From contig CAMPJM010000130.1 in NCBI GenBank assembly GCA_946886805.1, positions 1 through 9,362 of the forward strand: DNA of 9,362 nucleotides, written 5' to 3'. Of the stretch, positions 1 to 6,328 are shown one piece after another; the stretch's first letter is position 1, and every line of letters starts with the position of its first letter. This stretch comes from an uncultured Flammeovirgaceae bacterium (GTDB taxonomy: Bacteria > Bacteroidota > Bacteroidia > Cytophagales > Cyclobacteriaceae). The notes below the pieces were generated by a model that saw nothing but the letters and a program-made list of their open reading frames with translations, was not told the origin of the DNA and did not search any database. The translations under genes were made by a program, and so were the position numbers.

Positions 1-1763
1 TCATTTCCATTGCCACCACATCCGCTTGGGCAGCATCCGTCCCAATCATAGCTTGGGTTCGGCCCTCCCGTTAAAAAACCCGGCGCAGGTCCATACGTTG
101 ATTCCCCTACTCTGTCCCACTTAGGGCTTCCGTTCGAAAACCAGGTGTGGTAAAACTCATTAACACTGTTTTCTGCCCCATAAGCATACATATTGGACAA
201 ATAAACCAAATTCATGGGATTCACTCCATGGATATAATGGACGAACCCTTCGGCGGCCTTTGAGGCATCGTCATGCTTATCAGCTGCTATGTCATAAGTC
301 AACAAATCGGTAAACATCAGGCCCTGAAGGGCTTTTGTAGAATTACTTCCCCAGGTATAGGCTTGGAGATGAGCCATATAGGGATCTGCCTGATCGTAGT
401 AAAAAGGAAAGTTGTCATTTTTATTCATCGAATCCTGATAAGTCGCTTTGATAGCTTCGACTACACCTGGTGTTGCCCCTGGTATTTGAGTATAGTATAA
501 AAGCGTTGTCTGGATTGAAGCTTCAAAAGGATAGGCATAACCCCATTCTATAAGATGAGCTTGCTGATAATGGCTATCGAAATACGTCTTGTAAATCGCT
601 TCGCCGGTAACTTCGAATAAAAAACATGCTGCTTCCAATTTTGCTGTCAGCCGTCCGTAATCGTCCGTTTCCTGCTGACCAGCACCCAAACCCAAGCTTC
701 CAAAGGCACTGTCATTGTTTCTAAAAATTACCGATGGGTTTTCCTCTGCCCAACGCCAGGCTTTAATAGCTCTGGATTTTAATGTATCGGCATAGGCATC
801 CATTCCCCTGCTTTTGAAAACTTTGGAGGCAATTGCAAATGCTCTGGTTGTATTTAAAGTGGCAGAAGTACTTGCAGAACCATATAAACTAGGACCTGTT
901 GCGCTGGACGGCGGACTTGCGTGTGACAAACCTACAATACTTAAAACACTACCGTCACTTTTTTGCATGCGTAACAGGTGATCTATTCCCCACTTAGCTT
1001 CATCTAAAAGGTCAGGAATGCCATTTCCCGACTCCGGAATATTATAATCATCAGCCCACACCGCAGGAGCTTCAATATAGGCTCTCATAAATTCTACAAT
1101 ATAATTTGCGGTCCAACTGGTGTACTTATTATAATCGCCCGCATCATACCATCCGCCAGATACATCTATTTCTTTAGCAGAATTGTTCTTATCATCGTAA
1201 GGCCGGGCATTTTTGTCTTGCAGTGGCCCAAGGTGGCTTGCACCGTCGGCCCATGCTGCCCCAGCATACTGCGCGTTTTTCTCAAAACCTGCCCTTTGGT
1301 AAAAAAAAGTCCGCACCGCATGCTTTAACACCTGATCGTAGACCTCGGAAGATATTTCAAACTCAAAAGAGCGAAGGTTTTTATCTATATCAAGCACATA
1401 ATAAGTCCCTGGCGTGGTTACAGCAGAAAAATCAAACCACCACGCTTTGTCGCCTGAAGAATTGTCTGTTTCGCCATCGTTCCAAACCAACAGCTCCCCA
1501 GAGAACACATGTTCATTGCTCGAGCTGTTAACTAGTGCATAGGTAGCTCCCGGACTAAAAGATTCTGATTCATCAAATCCAACAATCGGATCACGAATTA
1601 CAGCTACCTTTCGGGAATCAGGTAAATAGCCAAATTGGTCAACAACAATATATTTGGTATGGGTTTGGGCTTCGGAGGGAAATGAAAAAACAGACAAGGC
1701 AAACACAAGTAAAAATGTTTGTAAATGCTGTTTAGATGATACCGGGGGCATAAGATATTTCAT
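1..1763 (-). CDS. Secreted glycoside hydrolase family 9 endoglucanase, 3' end cut off by the window
   Basis: This is a GH9 enzyme expected to cleave beta-1,4-glucan backbones (cellulose, xyloglucan or related) by inversion, outside the cytoplasm. The 587 codons present have no internal stop. Residues 1-32 form a signal peptide (Lys at 2 and 11, hydrophobic 16-28, SEAQ cleavage region). Residues about 36-130 look like the N-terminal Ig-like CelD_N domain (YIVVDQFGYLPDSRKVAVI). The catalytic domain follows, with GGWYDAGDYNKY at 203-214; D207 and D210 match the GH9 nucleophile-activating aspartates. The C-terminal active-site region includes GVNP at 513-516, FYHTWF at 537-542 and a Cys-rich stretch, C577, C578 and C582. 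The proton-donor Glu block lies beyond the left edge. The first Met gives the best signal peptide; Met5 (1751) is an alternative start. It lies 128 bp downstream of the esterase gene on the same strand, so cotranscription is likely. The family is near certain; the exact substrate is not known. Confidence 0.95.
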   Translation of the reverse strand, partial: MKYLMPPVSSKQHLQTFLLVFALSVFSFPSEAQTHTKYIVVDQFGYLPDSRKVAVIRDPIVGFDESESFSPGATYALVNSSSNEHVFSGELLVWNDGETDNSSGDKAWWFDFSAVTTPGTYYVLDIDKNLRSFEFEISSEVYDQVLKHAVRTFFYQRAGFEKNAQYAGAAWADGASHLGPLQDKNARPYDDKNNSAKEIDVSGGWYDAGDYNKYTSWTANYIVEFMRAYIEAPAVWADDYNIPESGNGIPDLLDEAKWGIDHLLRMQKSDGSVLSIVGLSHASPPSSATGPSLYGSASTSATLNTTRAFAIASKVFKSRGMDAYADTLKSRAIKAWRWAEENPSVIFRNNDSAFGSLGLGAGQQETDDYGRLTAKLEAACFLFEVTGEAIYKTYFDSHYQQAHLIEWGYAYPFEASIQTTLLYYTQIPGATPGVVEAIKATYQDSMNKNDNFPFYYDQADPYMAHLQAYTWGSNSTKALQGLMFTDLLTYDIAADKHDDASKAAEGFVHYIHGVNPMNLVYLSNMYAYGAENSVNEFYHTWFSNGSPKWDRVGESTYGPAPGFLTGGPNPSYDWDGCCPSGCGGNGN

Positions 1764-1850
1764 AGAATGTGACCGAGTTGGTTATTAGTCCATCAAAAAA
1801 CTAATTCCAAGGTATGAAAAGAGCTACACACTTGAATGCATCAAATCATG

Positions 1851-1858
1851 CAAATGTA
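1851..1858 (-). promoter_or_regulatory. Candidate -7 box upstream of the GH9 gene
   Basis: Read on the minus strand this is TACATTTG, a perfect match to the Bacteroidota -7 consensus TAnnTTTG, about 88 bp upstream of the GH9 start. A -33 TTTG at the usual spacing of about 19 bp is missing; the nearest TTG (complement of 1874-1876) is only 15 bp away. It may be an internal promoter that lets GH9 be expressed apart from the esterase gene, or a chance match. Confidence 0.28.
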
Positions 1859-1891
1859 TAGCTCATATGTTAACAAGAGGCTCTTAAAAAA

Positions 1892-3853
1892 CTATTCTAT
1901 CGAATACCGGGCATCAGTTGTAATTCCGGGCCAGTCATCAGTTCTAAAAGGAGGCGCTGGAAAGCCTGCTTTGTTAAAAAGATTTCCTTCGCTTGCATCA
2001 TCAGCCCAATTGTATCTTACCGCTTTCGGCTCCAGGATATCTTCCTGATAAACGACCACCTTGTCCCCTTCGACAAAGGCTTTAGCAGGTACAAACTGTT
2101 TATTTTCACCTGCGATTTTAAATCCATATAAATAACCATGCTTATCTTTTGACAACAATCCACTGTCAATATTGGAAAAGGAAATCTTAATTTTATTTCC
2201 TTCGATTCTCATGGATTTAAATGTTGGTCCGGCGTGTGCTACATCTTTGCCATAGGTATTGTGCAAGGCGACAGCAGCTAATCGATGACCCACGTCCTGC
2301 TTATTGCGGGGATGAATATCATTTGGATCGCCAATATCAGTAGTTACCGCCATCCCTGTATTTGGCAAAGACAGCGTCATGTTTTGAGCTTCCCGGAGCT
2401 CTGCCCAGGCACTACCCTGTTGATTGCTACTGCCTGCATTAAAGCTTGAAAGTTGAACAAAGTAAAAAGGAAGATCCTTTTCCCCCCATTGTTTCCGCCA
2501 ATCATTAATCATCAAGGGAAACGACTTCCTGTATTCATAAGCTCTTCCTGCATTATTTTCCCCCTGATACCATATTACGCCTTTTATGGCAAAGGGAATT
2601 AGGGGATGTATCATGGCGTTGTATAGAATAGTTGGAAAGCTGTTCGGATTAATAAAGTTGCTGCCGATTTTCAGGTCTTCAATTCCAAATGTCCATTGTC
2701 CTGATAATGGAATTACTTTATCACCGATATTCAATGATATAGCTGCGGCCTCGCCATAGATACCACCCCCACCTCCGGTATCCTCAACACGTACAGCTAT
2801 TACATTCTCACCTGCCTTGAGCAATCCCTGCGGGATATTATATTTCCTGCTGACATTATAAGCATTTGTATTTCCTACTTGGGTGCCGTTTACAAAGGTC
2901 ACATCATTATCATCAATCATCCCCAATGAAATAGAAGCAGGCTTCCCCGCGTCATCTGGTGCGATTTCTATGGATTTACGAAGCCAAACCGTCCCGTCCA
3001 AATCTTTTAATGCTTGCTCCTCCCATAGGCCCGGCACATCCATGGTGGGCCATTCGCTATCGTCAAAAGACGCCAATGACCAGGCTTCAACCGCTTTTTT
3101 ATCGGGCAAATCCCCTTGCACTTCTTTTACCATGTTTTGAATTGCTTCTGCTCTTGCTTTGGCCAGTCCGGAAAGGTCGATTTCAGGTAAGTTGGAAATC
3201 ATTTCTTTGAAATAACTACTACTCTCGTAGCCATTTTTACTAATCCAGGCCTCAATATCGGTACCACCCCAGCTGGTGTTTATTAAACCAATCGGCACGT
3301 TCAATTCTTTATGTAAATCGCGGGCGAAATAATAGCCAACAGCTGTGAAGTTCGCTGCATTCTCAGGTATGGCCTGTTTCCAGCTACTTTCAAATTCCAG
3401 GTCAGTCCTGGGTTTGTCGCTCACATCGTTCTGAACCTTAAAATGTCTAATCATTGGATAATTAGCAGCAGCAATTTCCTCCTCTGCATTCATGGAAGAG
3501 GATAGCGGCCATTCCATATTGGATTGTCCGGAACAGATCCAAACATCGCCCACCAATACATCATTCAACTGTAATTTATTCTTACCGCTAATTTTAAGGG
3601 TATGCGGCCCACCGGCCTCCTCTGCATCAAACGTGACCATCCACTTCCCGTCTTTCCCTGCCTTTACCTTCCGGCTTTGATCGTGAAATTCGACAACAAT
3701 ATCTTCACCTTTATCGGCCCATCCCCATACCGTGATAGGCTGATTTCGCTGCAATACCATACCATCACCGAATATTTTAGCGACCTGAACATTTGCAGTT
3801 GCAATGGTTGAAAAAAGCCCAAAAAATAAGGCAAAAATTATTTTCCTTTTCAT
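1892..3853 (-). CDS. Secreted sialate O-acetylesterase-like (CE20-type) SGNH carbohydrate esterase
   Basis: Predicted to remove O-acetyl groups from glycans in the periplasm or outside the cell. I start at 3853, giving 653 residues, because MKRKIIFALFFGLFSTIATA is a clean signal peptide; the open frame extends 23 codons upstream to 3922, but that would bury it. Motifs in this numbering: SGQSNMEW with the likely nucleophile S111, LINTSWGGTDIEAW around 190-203, GVIWYQGENNAG around 425-436, and DPNDIHP around 509-515 with the likely Asp/His pair D512 and H514. The SGNH fold is split by a jelly-roll insert at about 258-382 (W..MDVPGLWE, then NVIAVRVEDTGGGG), as in CE20 xyloglucan acetylesterases and many Bacteroidota SiaE-like enzymes. 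Next to GH9, a hemicellulose acetylesterase is a better guess than one acting on sialic acid, but the name SiaE-like is what homology alone supports. Confidence 0.93.
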   Translation of the reverse strand: MKRKIIFALFFGLFSTIATANVQVAKIFGDGMVLQRNQPITVWGWADKGEDIVVEFHDQSRKVKAGKDGKWMVTFDAEEAGGPHTLKISGKNKLQLNDVLVGDVWICSGQSNMEWPLSSSMNAEEEIAAANYPMIRHFKVQNDVSDKPRTDLEFESSWKQAIPENAANFTAVGYYFARDLHKELNVPIGLINTSWGGTDIEAWISKNGYESSSYFKEMISNLPEIDLSGLAKARAEAIQNMVKEVQGDLPDKKAVEAWSLASFDDSEWPTMDVPGLWEEQALKDLDGTVWLRKSIEIAPDDAGKPASISLGMIDDNDVTFVNGTQVGNTNAYNVSRKYNIPQGLLKAGENVIAVRVEDTGGGGGIYGEAAAISLNIGDKVIPLSGQWTFGIEDLKIGSNFINPNSFPTILYNAMIHPLIPFAIKGVIWYQGENNAGRAYEYRKSFPLMINDWRKQWGEKDLPFYFVQLSSFNAGSSNQQGSAWAELREAQNMTLSLPNTGMAVTTDIGDPNDIHPRNKQDVGHRLAAVALHNTYGKDVAHAGPTFKSMRIEGNKIKISFSNIDSGLLSKDKHGYLYGFKIAGENKQFVPAKAFVEGDKVVVYQEDILEPKAVRYNWADDASEGNLFNKAGFPAPPFRTDDWPGITTDARYSIE

Positions 3854-4105
3854 TTGAAAGATTGTTTTTGATGAATTAAAAATTGTGGCGGGTAATATAG
3901 GAAAATCTTTATTTATATGCACGCTTTACAGGACATGTCGAAAGGTCTTTGGATTTGCTTGTTGAATTCTTTAAAAGTCCAACTTTGCAATGACAAATGC
4001 AGCTATCCTTCCTATAATGAATTTAGTTGAAGATATTAGGGGAGATTAAGATAAAAATGTTTTATTTTAAGAAAAATATTCTACTTTAAGCATTTTTCAT
4101 CCCTT
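3854..4105. other. Divergent intergenic region between esterase and DUF1349 genes
   Basis: This AT-rich region must hold the promoters for both directions. On the minus strand I see no good TAnnTTTG box. An 8-bp perfect palindrome, GACATGTC, sits at 3932-3939 and could be an operator, but about one such palindrome is expected by chance in this length. No tRNA, small gene or terminator was seen. Confidence 0.5.
4082..4089 (+). promoter_or_regulatory. Weak candidate -7 box for the DUF1349 gene
   Basis: TACTTTAA resembles TAnnTTTG imperfectly and sits 16 bp before the start codon. The nine bases TTCTACTTT (4079-4087) also occur at the better-supported sigma factor promoter (5149-5157), at a similar distance from the start. 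No clear TTTG is found 19 bp upstream, so support is weak. Confidence 0.25.
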
Positions 4106-4837
4106 ATGAAACCACAATTAATCATTTTGTTATTGGCAGGCGTGTTATTGACAAGTTTTAATAAAAAAATCAATACTACACTAAAAATGCATTCCCATAC
4201 TTTCGAAAATAATCTGCACCTCGTGTCCGATATGGACAGTGTTTTAATAGATGCTCTCCCGTTTCACCTTTTTTGGTTAGATAAACCAGCCAATTTTGAA
4301 GTACTATCAGATAATTCGATTTCTATAACCGCTGCTAAGGGAACAGACATTTATACATTTGTAGATGGCAACTATTATATTAATAATGCCCCAAAACTAC
4401 TTTTCACTCCTGACAGCAATTTTATATTTTCAGCCAAAATAACCCCAGACTTTAAAGGAATCTATGATGGTGGCGCGATACTGTTGTACAGCGATTCCCT
4501 CAACTGGTCGAAGTTGTTATTTGAGAAGCTTGATGAGGATTCATGGATTATAGGATCCTCGGTAATCTCCGACAAAAAAACTGACGACAGCTATCATGTA
4601 GACACTAAGGAAAAGTCGGTATGGCTAAAAGTTGCTAAATCAGGGAAAATCTTTAATTACTACCATTCATTTGATGGTAAAACCTGGATATTAACAAGGA
4701 CTTTTCATTATGACAAACCAGAAACGTTAAAGATAGGTTTTTATTCTCAGTCCCCTAAAGGCCCGCAATGTGAGGTAGAGTTTTCGAATATCCGGTACAA
4801 AGGAGAAGCCTTTACTGATTTTTTTACCGGAGAATAA
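4106..4837 (+). CDS. Secreted DUF1349 family protein (concanavalin-like jelly roll)
   Basis: This 243-residue protein matches the DUF1349 family, whose members adopt a concanavalin-like beta-sandwich; some relatives are annotated 'regulation of enolase protein 1', a name that says little about function. Residues 1-18 (MKPQLIILLLAGVLLTSF) form a signal peptide. There is no lipobox Cys, so it is probably soluble in the periplasm or secreted. The domain spans about 52-235, with family-like blocks FWLDKPANFEV, DGGAILLYSDSLNWSKLLFE (122-141), VWLKVAK and YYHSFDGKTW (185-194), and a closing IGFYSQSPKGPQCEVEFSNI. The start at 4106 gives the signal peptide; Met28 would lose it. It is divergent from the esterase and upstream of the sigma factor. 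A carbohydrate-binding or hydrolytic role is possible from the fold and neighbours, but I see no catalytic residues I can assign. Confidence 0.88.
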   Translation: MKPQLIILLLAGVLLTSFNKKINTTLKMHSHTFENNLHLVSDMDSVLIDALPFHLFWLDKPANFEVLSDNSISITAAKGTDIYTFVDGNYYINNAPKLLFTPDSNFIFSAKITPDFKGIYDGGAILLYSDSLNWSKLLFEKLDEDSWIIGSSVISDKKTDDSYHVDTKEKSVWLKVAKSGKIFNYYHSFDGKTWILTRTFHYDKPETLKIGFYSQSPKGPQCEVEFSNIRYKGEAFTDFFTGE

Positions 4838-4855
4838 GTTTTATAAATTCTCTGA

Positions 4856-4970
4856 GCAATCGGGGGCAATGTCGTTTAGTTCAGACCACAATCCCCACTC
4901 ACTCCAGGAGAAGGGCTAGGGATGTGGTATATAAAAAAACTTAACAATACAACATTGGCAATCGGGGGCA
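4856..4970 (+). repeat. 13-bp direct repeat GCAATCGGGGGCA, two copies
   Basis: Perfect copies lie at 4856-4868 and 4958-4970, offset by 102 bp. They flank a stretch that includes the inverted repeat at 4887-4927. A 13-bp identity in a 341-bp stretch is unlikely by chance. It could be a small duplication, the scar of an inserted element, or paired binding sites. Confidence 0.6.
4887..4927. repeat. Imperfect inverted repeat
   Basis: CACAATCCC (4887-4895) pairs with GGGATGTGG (4919-4927) with a one-base bulge, and CTCC/GGAG pair in the middle around 4902-4910. The right arm (AGAAGGGCTAGGGATG) resembles pyrimidine/purine-skewed dispersed intergenic repeats I recall from many Bacteroidota genomes, but I cannot check this here. 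No T-tract follows, so it is a poor terminator. Confidence 0.45.
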
Positions 4971-5128
4971 TCTTCGGGATTTCGAAACTGCTTTGCCTTT
5001 CCAGAAATAGACGACGGTTAATCCGGGACGAAATATTGGAAGTAAATGCTAAATATTTTTGTCGGATCTTCAAAATCGGTGAAGAGGCGAATATTTTTGA
5101 AGAAGGAAACGGCTGAATTTATTTTGCC

Positions 5129-5159
5129 TTTGCTAAATCAATATTTTTTTCTACTTTCG
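5129..5159 (+). promoter_or_regulatory. Bacteroidota-type housekeeping promoter for the ECF sigma gene
   Basis: TTTG (5129-5132) is followed by exactly 19 bases and then TACTTTCG (5152-5159), seven of eight positions of TAnnTTTG counting the free ones. This is the spacing known for Bacteroides/Flavobacterium promoters. Transcription would begin about 10-15 bp before the start codon at 5179, leaving almost no leader. The match suggests the sigma factor is made from a housekeeping promoter and that control acts through the anti-sigma factor. Confidence 0.6.
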
Positions 5160-5178
5160 GATATCCAAATCTTCTAAA

Positions 5179-5793
5179 ATGATGAATTCCGGGGATCAAC
5201 AACAATCCTTTGAAATTGATAAAAAGCTCGAAAAAGAGTGGTGGCAACTTCTTAAGTCGGGAGATAAGACCGCCTTATCCGCCATCTACAATACTTTTGT
5301 AAACGGTATGTTTGGATACGGCATGTCCATTATTGCAGACAAGGATTTAGTCAGGGATTGTATCCAAGAGGTGTTTATTGATCTTTGGAAATATCGAAGC
5401 AACCTGGCAAATACTGACAACATTAAATTTTACGTATACAAATCCCTTCGCAATAAAATTTACACCCTTAGCACAAAGGAAAAGCGAAAGAAAGCCCTCG
5501 ATAACGAAAATATGGAAGTGGCTTTGATCCCTTCTCATGAAGATGTTTTAATCAACGATCAGCGAAACAGCGGAATCCAACACAAATTGGTAAATTGTAT
5601 TGAAAATTTGCCCGAAAGGCAAAGGGAAGTGATCAGGCATATCTATTTCGAGAATCATTCTTATGAAGAAACGTCCAATCTAATGGAAATTAATATTAGA
5701 TCGGTATATACCCTGGCCTGGAAAGCATTATCCTCCCTTAGAAAGTCTGTTCCTAAAATGTATATTCTGTTATGTCTCCTGCCTTGGGTGTGA
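5179..5793 (+). CDS. FecI-type ECF RNA polymerase sigma factor
   Basis: This 204-residue protein is a cytoplasmic sigma-70 factor of the ECF class, which directs RNA polymerase to a small set of promoters when released by its anti-sigma factor. Region 2 spans about 32-98, with DLVRDCIQEVFIDLWKYR at 56-73 forming the -10-recognising helix area. Region 4 spans about 138-188, with LPERQREVIRHIYFENHSYE and the helix-turn-helix ETSNLMEINIRSVYTLAWKA. The hydrophobic C-terminus (MYILLCLLPWV) is common in Bacteroidota FecI homologues. Two Met codons, 5179 and 5182, are possible starts. Its expected partner is the FecR protein at 6565, in the same direction but 771 bp away, which is unusually far. The nearby STN-containing SusC supports a trans-envelope signalling circuit. 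Confidence 0.95.
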   Translation: MMNSGDQQQSFEIDKKLEKEWWQLLKSGDKTALSAIYNTFVNGMFGYGMSIIADKDLVRDCIQEVFIDLWKYRSNLANTDNIKFYVYKSLRNKIYTLSTKEKRKKALDNENMEVALIPSHEDVLINDQRNSGIQHKLVNCIENLPERQREVIRHIYFENHSYEETSNLMEINIRSVYTLAWKALSSLRKSVPKMYILLCLLPWV

Positions 5794-5818
5794 TTTAAGT
5801 ATCACTTATTGGCTGCAA

Positions 5819-5835
5819 TAGGATTACAAATCCTA
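5819..5835. repeat. Perfect hairpin TAGGATT-ACA-AATCCTA
   Basis: Seven base pairs with a three-base loop, 26 bp after the sigma factor stop codon. The following bases (AGTTAAAGC) are not a T-tract, so intrinsic termination is doubtful. It may protect the 3' end of the sigma mRNA. Confidence 0.6.
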
Positions 5836-5845
5836 AGTTAAAGCT

Positions 5846-5886
5846 TCCGGATTGTGCCATAGGCATCCCTTTGGGGCAAATCCGGA
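5846..5886. repeat. Hairpin with an 8-bp outer stem and possible three-way junction
   Basis: TCCGGATT (5846-5853) pairs perfectly with AATCCGGA (5879-5886). Inside, either TGCC (5855-5858) continues the stem with GGCA (5875-5878) past one bulged G, or two small stems form: TGCC-ATA-GGCA (5855-5865) and CCC-TTT-GGG (5867-5875). The second carries the CCCTTYRGG core. Confidence 0.6.
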
Positions 5887-5939
5887 GGAGCGGTTTACCG
5901 ACGAGTGCTGAACAAATGATGATTACTATTTATGGAAGA

Positions 5940-5992
5940 TTCCATGATTCCTCCTTCGTCGGAATGACAAACCGGTAGCTCCGTCATGGGAA
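5940..5992. repeat. Imperfect inverted repeat containing a dispersed-repeat-like motif
   Basis: TTCCATGA (5940-5947) pairs with TCATGGGAA (5984-5992) with one bulged G, and ATGAC (5964-5968) pairs with GTCAT (5983-5987) as an alternative. On the minus strand, 5946-5969 contains TGTCATTCCGACGAAGGAGG followed by AATC, a motif I recall as a dispersed intergenic repeat in many bacterial genomes. Its function is unknown to me. Confidence 0.45.
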
Positions 5993-6025
5993 CCGACGAT
6001 TTTACCTTGGGCAGCAATTCATGTT

Positions 6026-6042
6026 CAACCCCTTTGGGGTTG
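6026..6042. repeat. Perfect hairpin CAACCCC-TTT-GGGGTTG
   Basis: Seven base pairs with a TTT loop; contains the CCCTTTGGG core at 6030-6038. Followed by TTGTATCCCGGGTTTG, which includes the palindrome CCCGGG at 6049-6054. Confidence 0.65.
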
Positions 6043-6063
6043 TTGTATCCCGGGTTTGTTTTA

Positions 6064-6076
6064 CACCCTTCGGGTG
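6064..6076. repeat. Short hairpin CACCC-TTC-GGGTG
   Basis: Five base pairs with a TTC loop; the core is CCCTTCGGG at 6066-6074. It lies 21 bp after the previous hairpin and is of the same type. Confidence 0.55.
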
Positions 6077-6087
6077 CTATTCACGTT

Positions 6088-6104
6088 AAAGCCCTTCAGG
6101 CTTT
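6088..6104. repeat. Hairpin AAAGCC-CTTCA-GGCTTT
   Basis: Six base pairs with a five-base loop; the core is CCCTTCAGG at 6092-6100. It is the third of three hairpins in close series (6026, 6064, 6088). Confidence 0.6.
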
Positions 6105-6111
6105 GGTCGCG

Positions 6112-6130
6112 GATAAAAAATATTTTTATC
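6112..6130. repeat. AT-rich hairpin GATAAAAA-ATA-TTTTTATC
   Basis: Eight perfect base pairs with a three-base loop, 7 bp after the previous hairpin. A/T-only arms followed by ATCATCC make it a weak terminator on the plus strand; together with the preceding GC-rich hairpin at 6088-6104, whose downstream sequence is not T-rich, it might still slow transcription. Confidence 0.55.
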
Positions 6131-6176
6131 ATCCTAAATAAGATGTCCTAATCACAGGTAAAGTAAAGGGATCACG

Positions 6177-6205
6177 GTCCGAAAGACTCCGGACTCGATT
6201 CGGAG
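6177..6205. repeat. Pair of mutually exclusive short stems
   Basis: GTCCG (6177-6181) can pair with CGGAC (6190-6194), and CTCCG (6187-6191) can pair with CGGAG (6201-6205). The two stems share bases, so only one can form at a time. Each is only five base pairs, which limits confidence. Confidence 0.3.
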
Positions 6206-6316
6206 AATTAAATCCGGGAACGTGCTTCTATTTATTAGTCTACTTTGGGAAGCATTCTACCTTTCTACAGCTTTACTTTGGCTTAAACAACTGAAAAACA
6301 ACCTATAACACACGTT

Positions 6317-6328
6317 CCCCGTACGGGG
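6317..6328. repeat. Perfect 12-bp palindrome CCCCGTACGGGG
   Basis: A self-complementary GC-rich sequence 237 bp before the fecR-type gene. As DNA it could be a dimeric protein binding site; as RNA it could only form a tight hairpin with a four-base loop (CCCC-GTAC-GGGG). A 12-bp palindrome is not expected by chance in this stretch. Confidence 0.5.

Larger units (their letters stand above)
4838..5178. other. Intergenic stretch before the sigma factor, with repeats and a promoter
   Basis: The 341 bp hold a 13-bp direct repeat, an imperfect inverted repeat and, at the right end, the sigma factor promoter, each listed separately. A 64-codon open frame (4922-5116, plus strand) starts inside the inverted repeat; its protein, rich in Arg and Ile, resembles nothing I recognise, and I do not call it a gene. 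No Rho-independent terminator follows the DUF1349 gene. Confidence 0.5.

Noticed and set aside
1223..1531. 102-codon plus-strand frame
   Set aside because: It lies antisense to the well-supported GH9 coding sequence and has no recognisable domain.
1866..1891. Terminator between the esterase and GH9 genes
   Set aside because: The AAGA-GCC-TCTT stem is only four pairs and is followed by GTTAAC rather than a T-tract on the minus strand.
4922..5116. 64-codon open frame on the plus strand before the sigma gene
   Set aside because: It starts inside an inverted repeat, overlaps a copy of the direct repeat, resembles no family I know, and ends just before the sigma promoter. An opposing frame of similar size (4876-5073, minus) overlaps it and is equally unconvincing.
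5819..5886. Rho-independent terminator after the sigma gene
   Set aside because: Two good hairpins are present, but neither is followed by a T-tract on the plus strand.
6026..6104. CRISPR-like array
   Set aside because: The hairpins share only a 9-base core, the arms differ, and spacing is irregular (36 and 26 bp between cores), so there are no true direct repeats with spacers.
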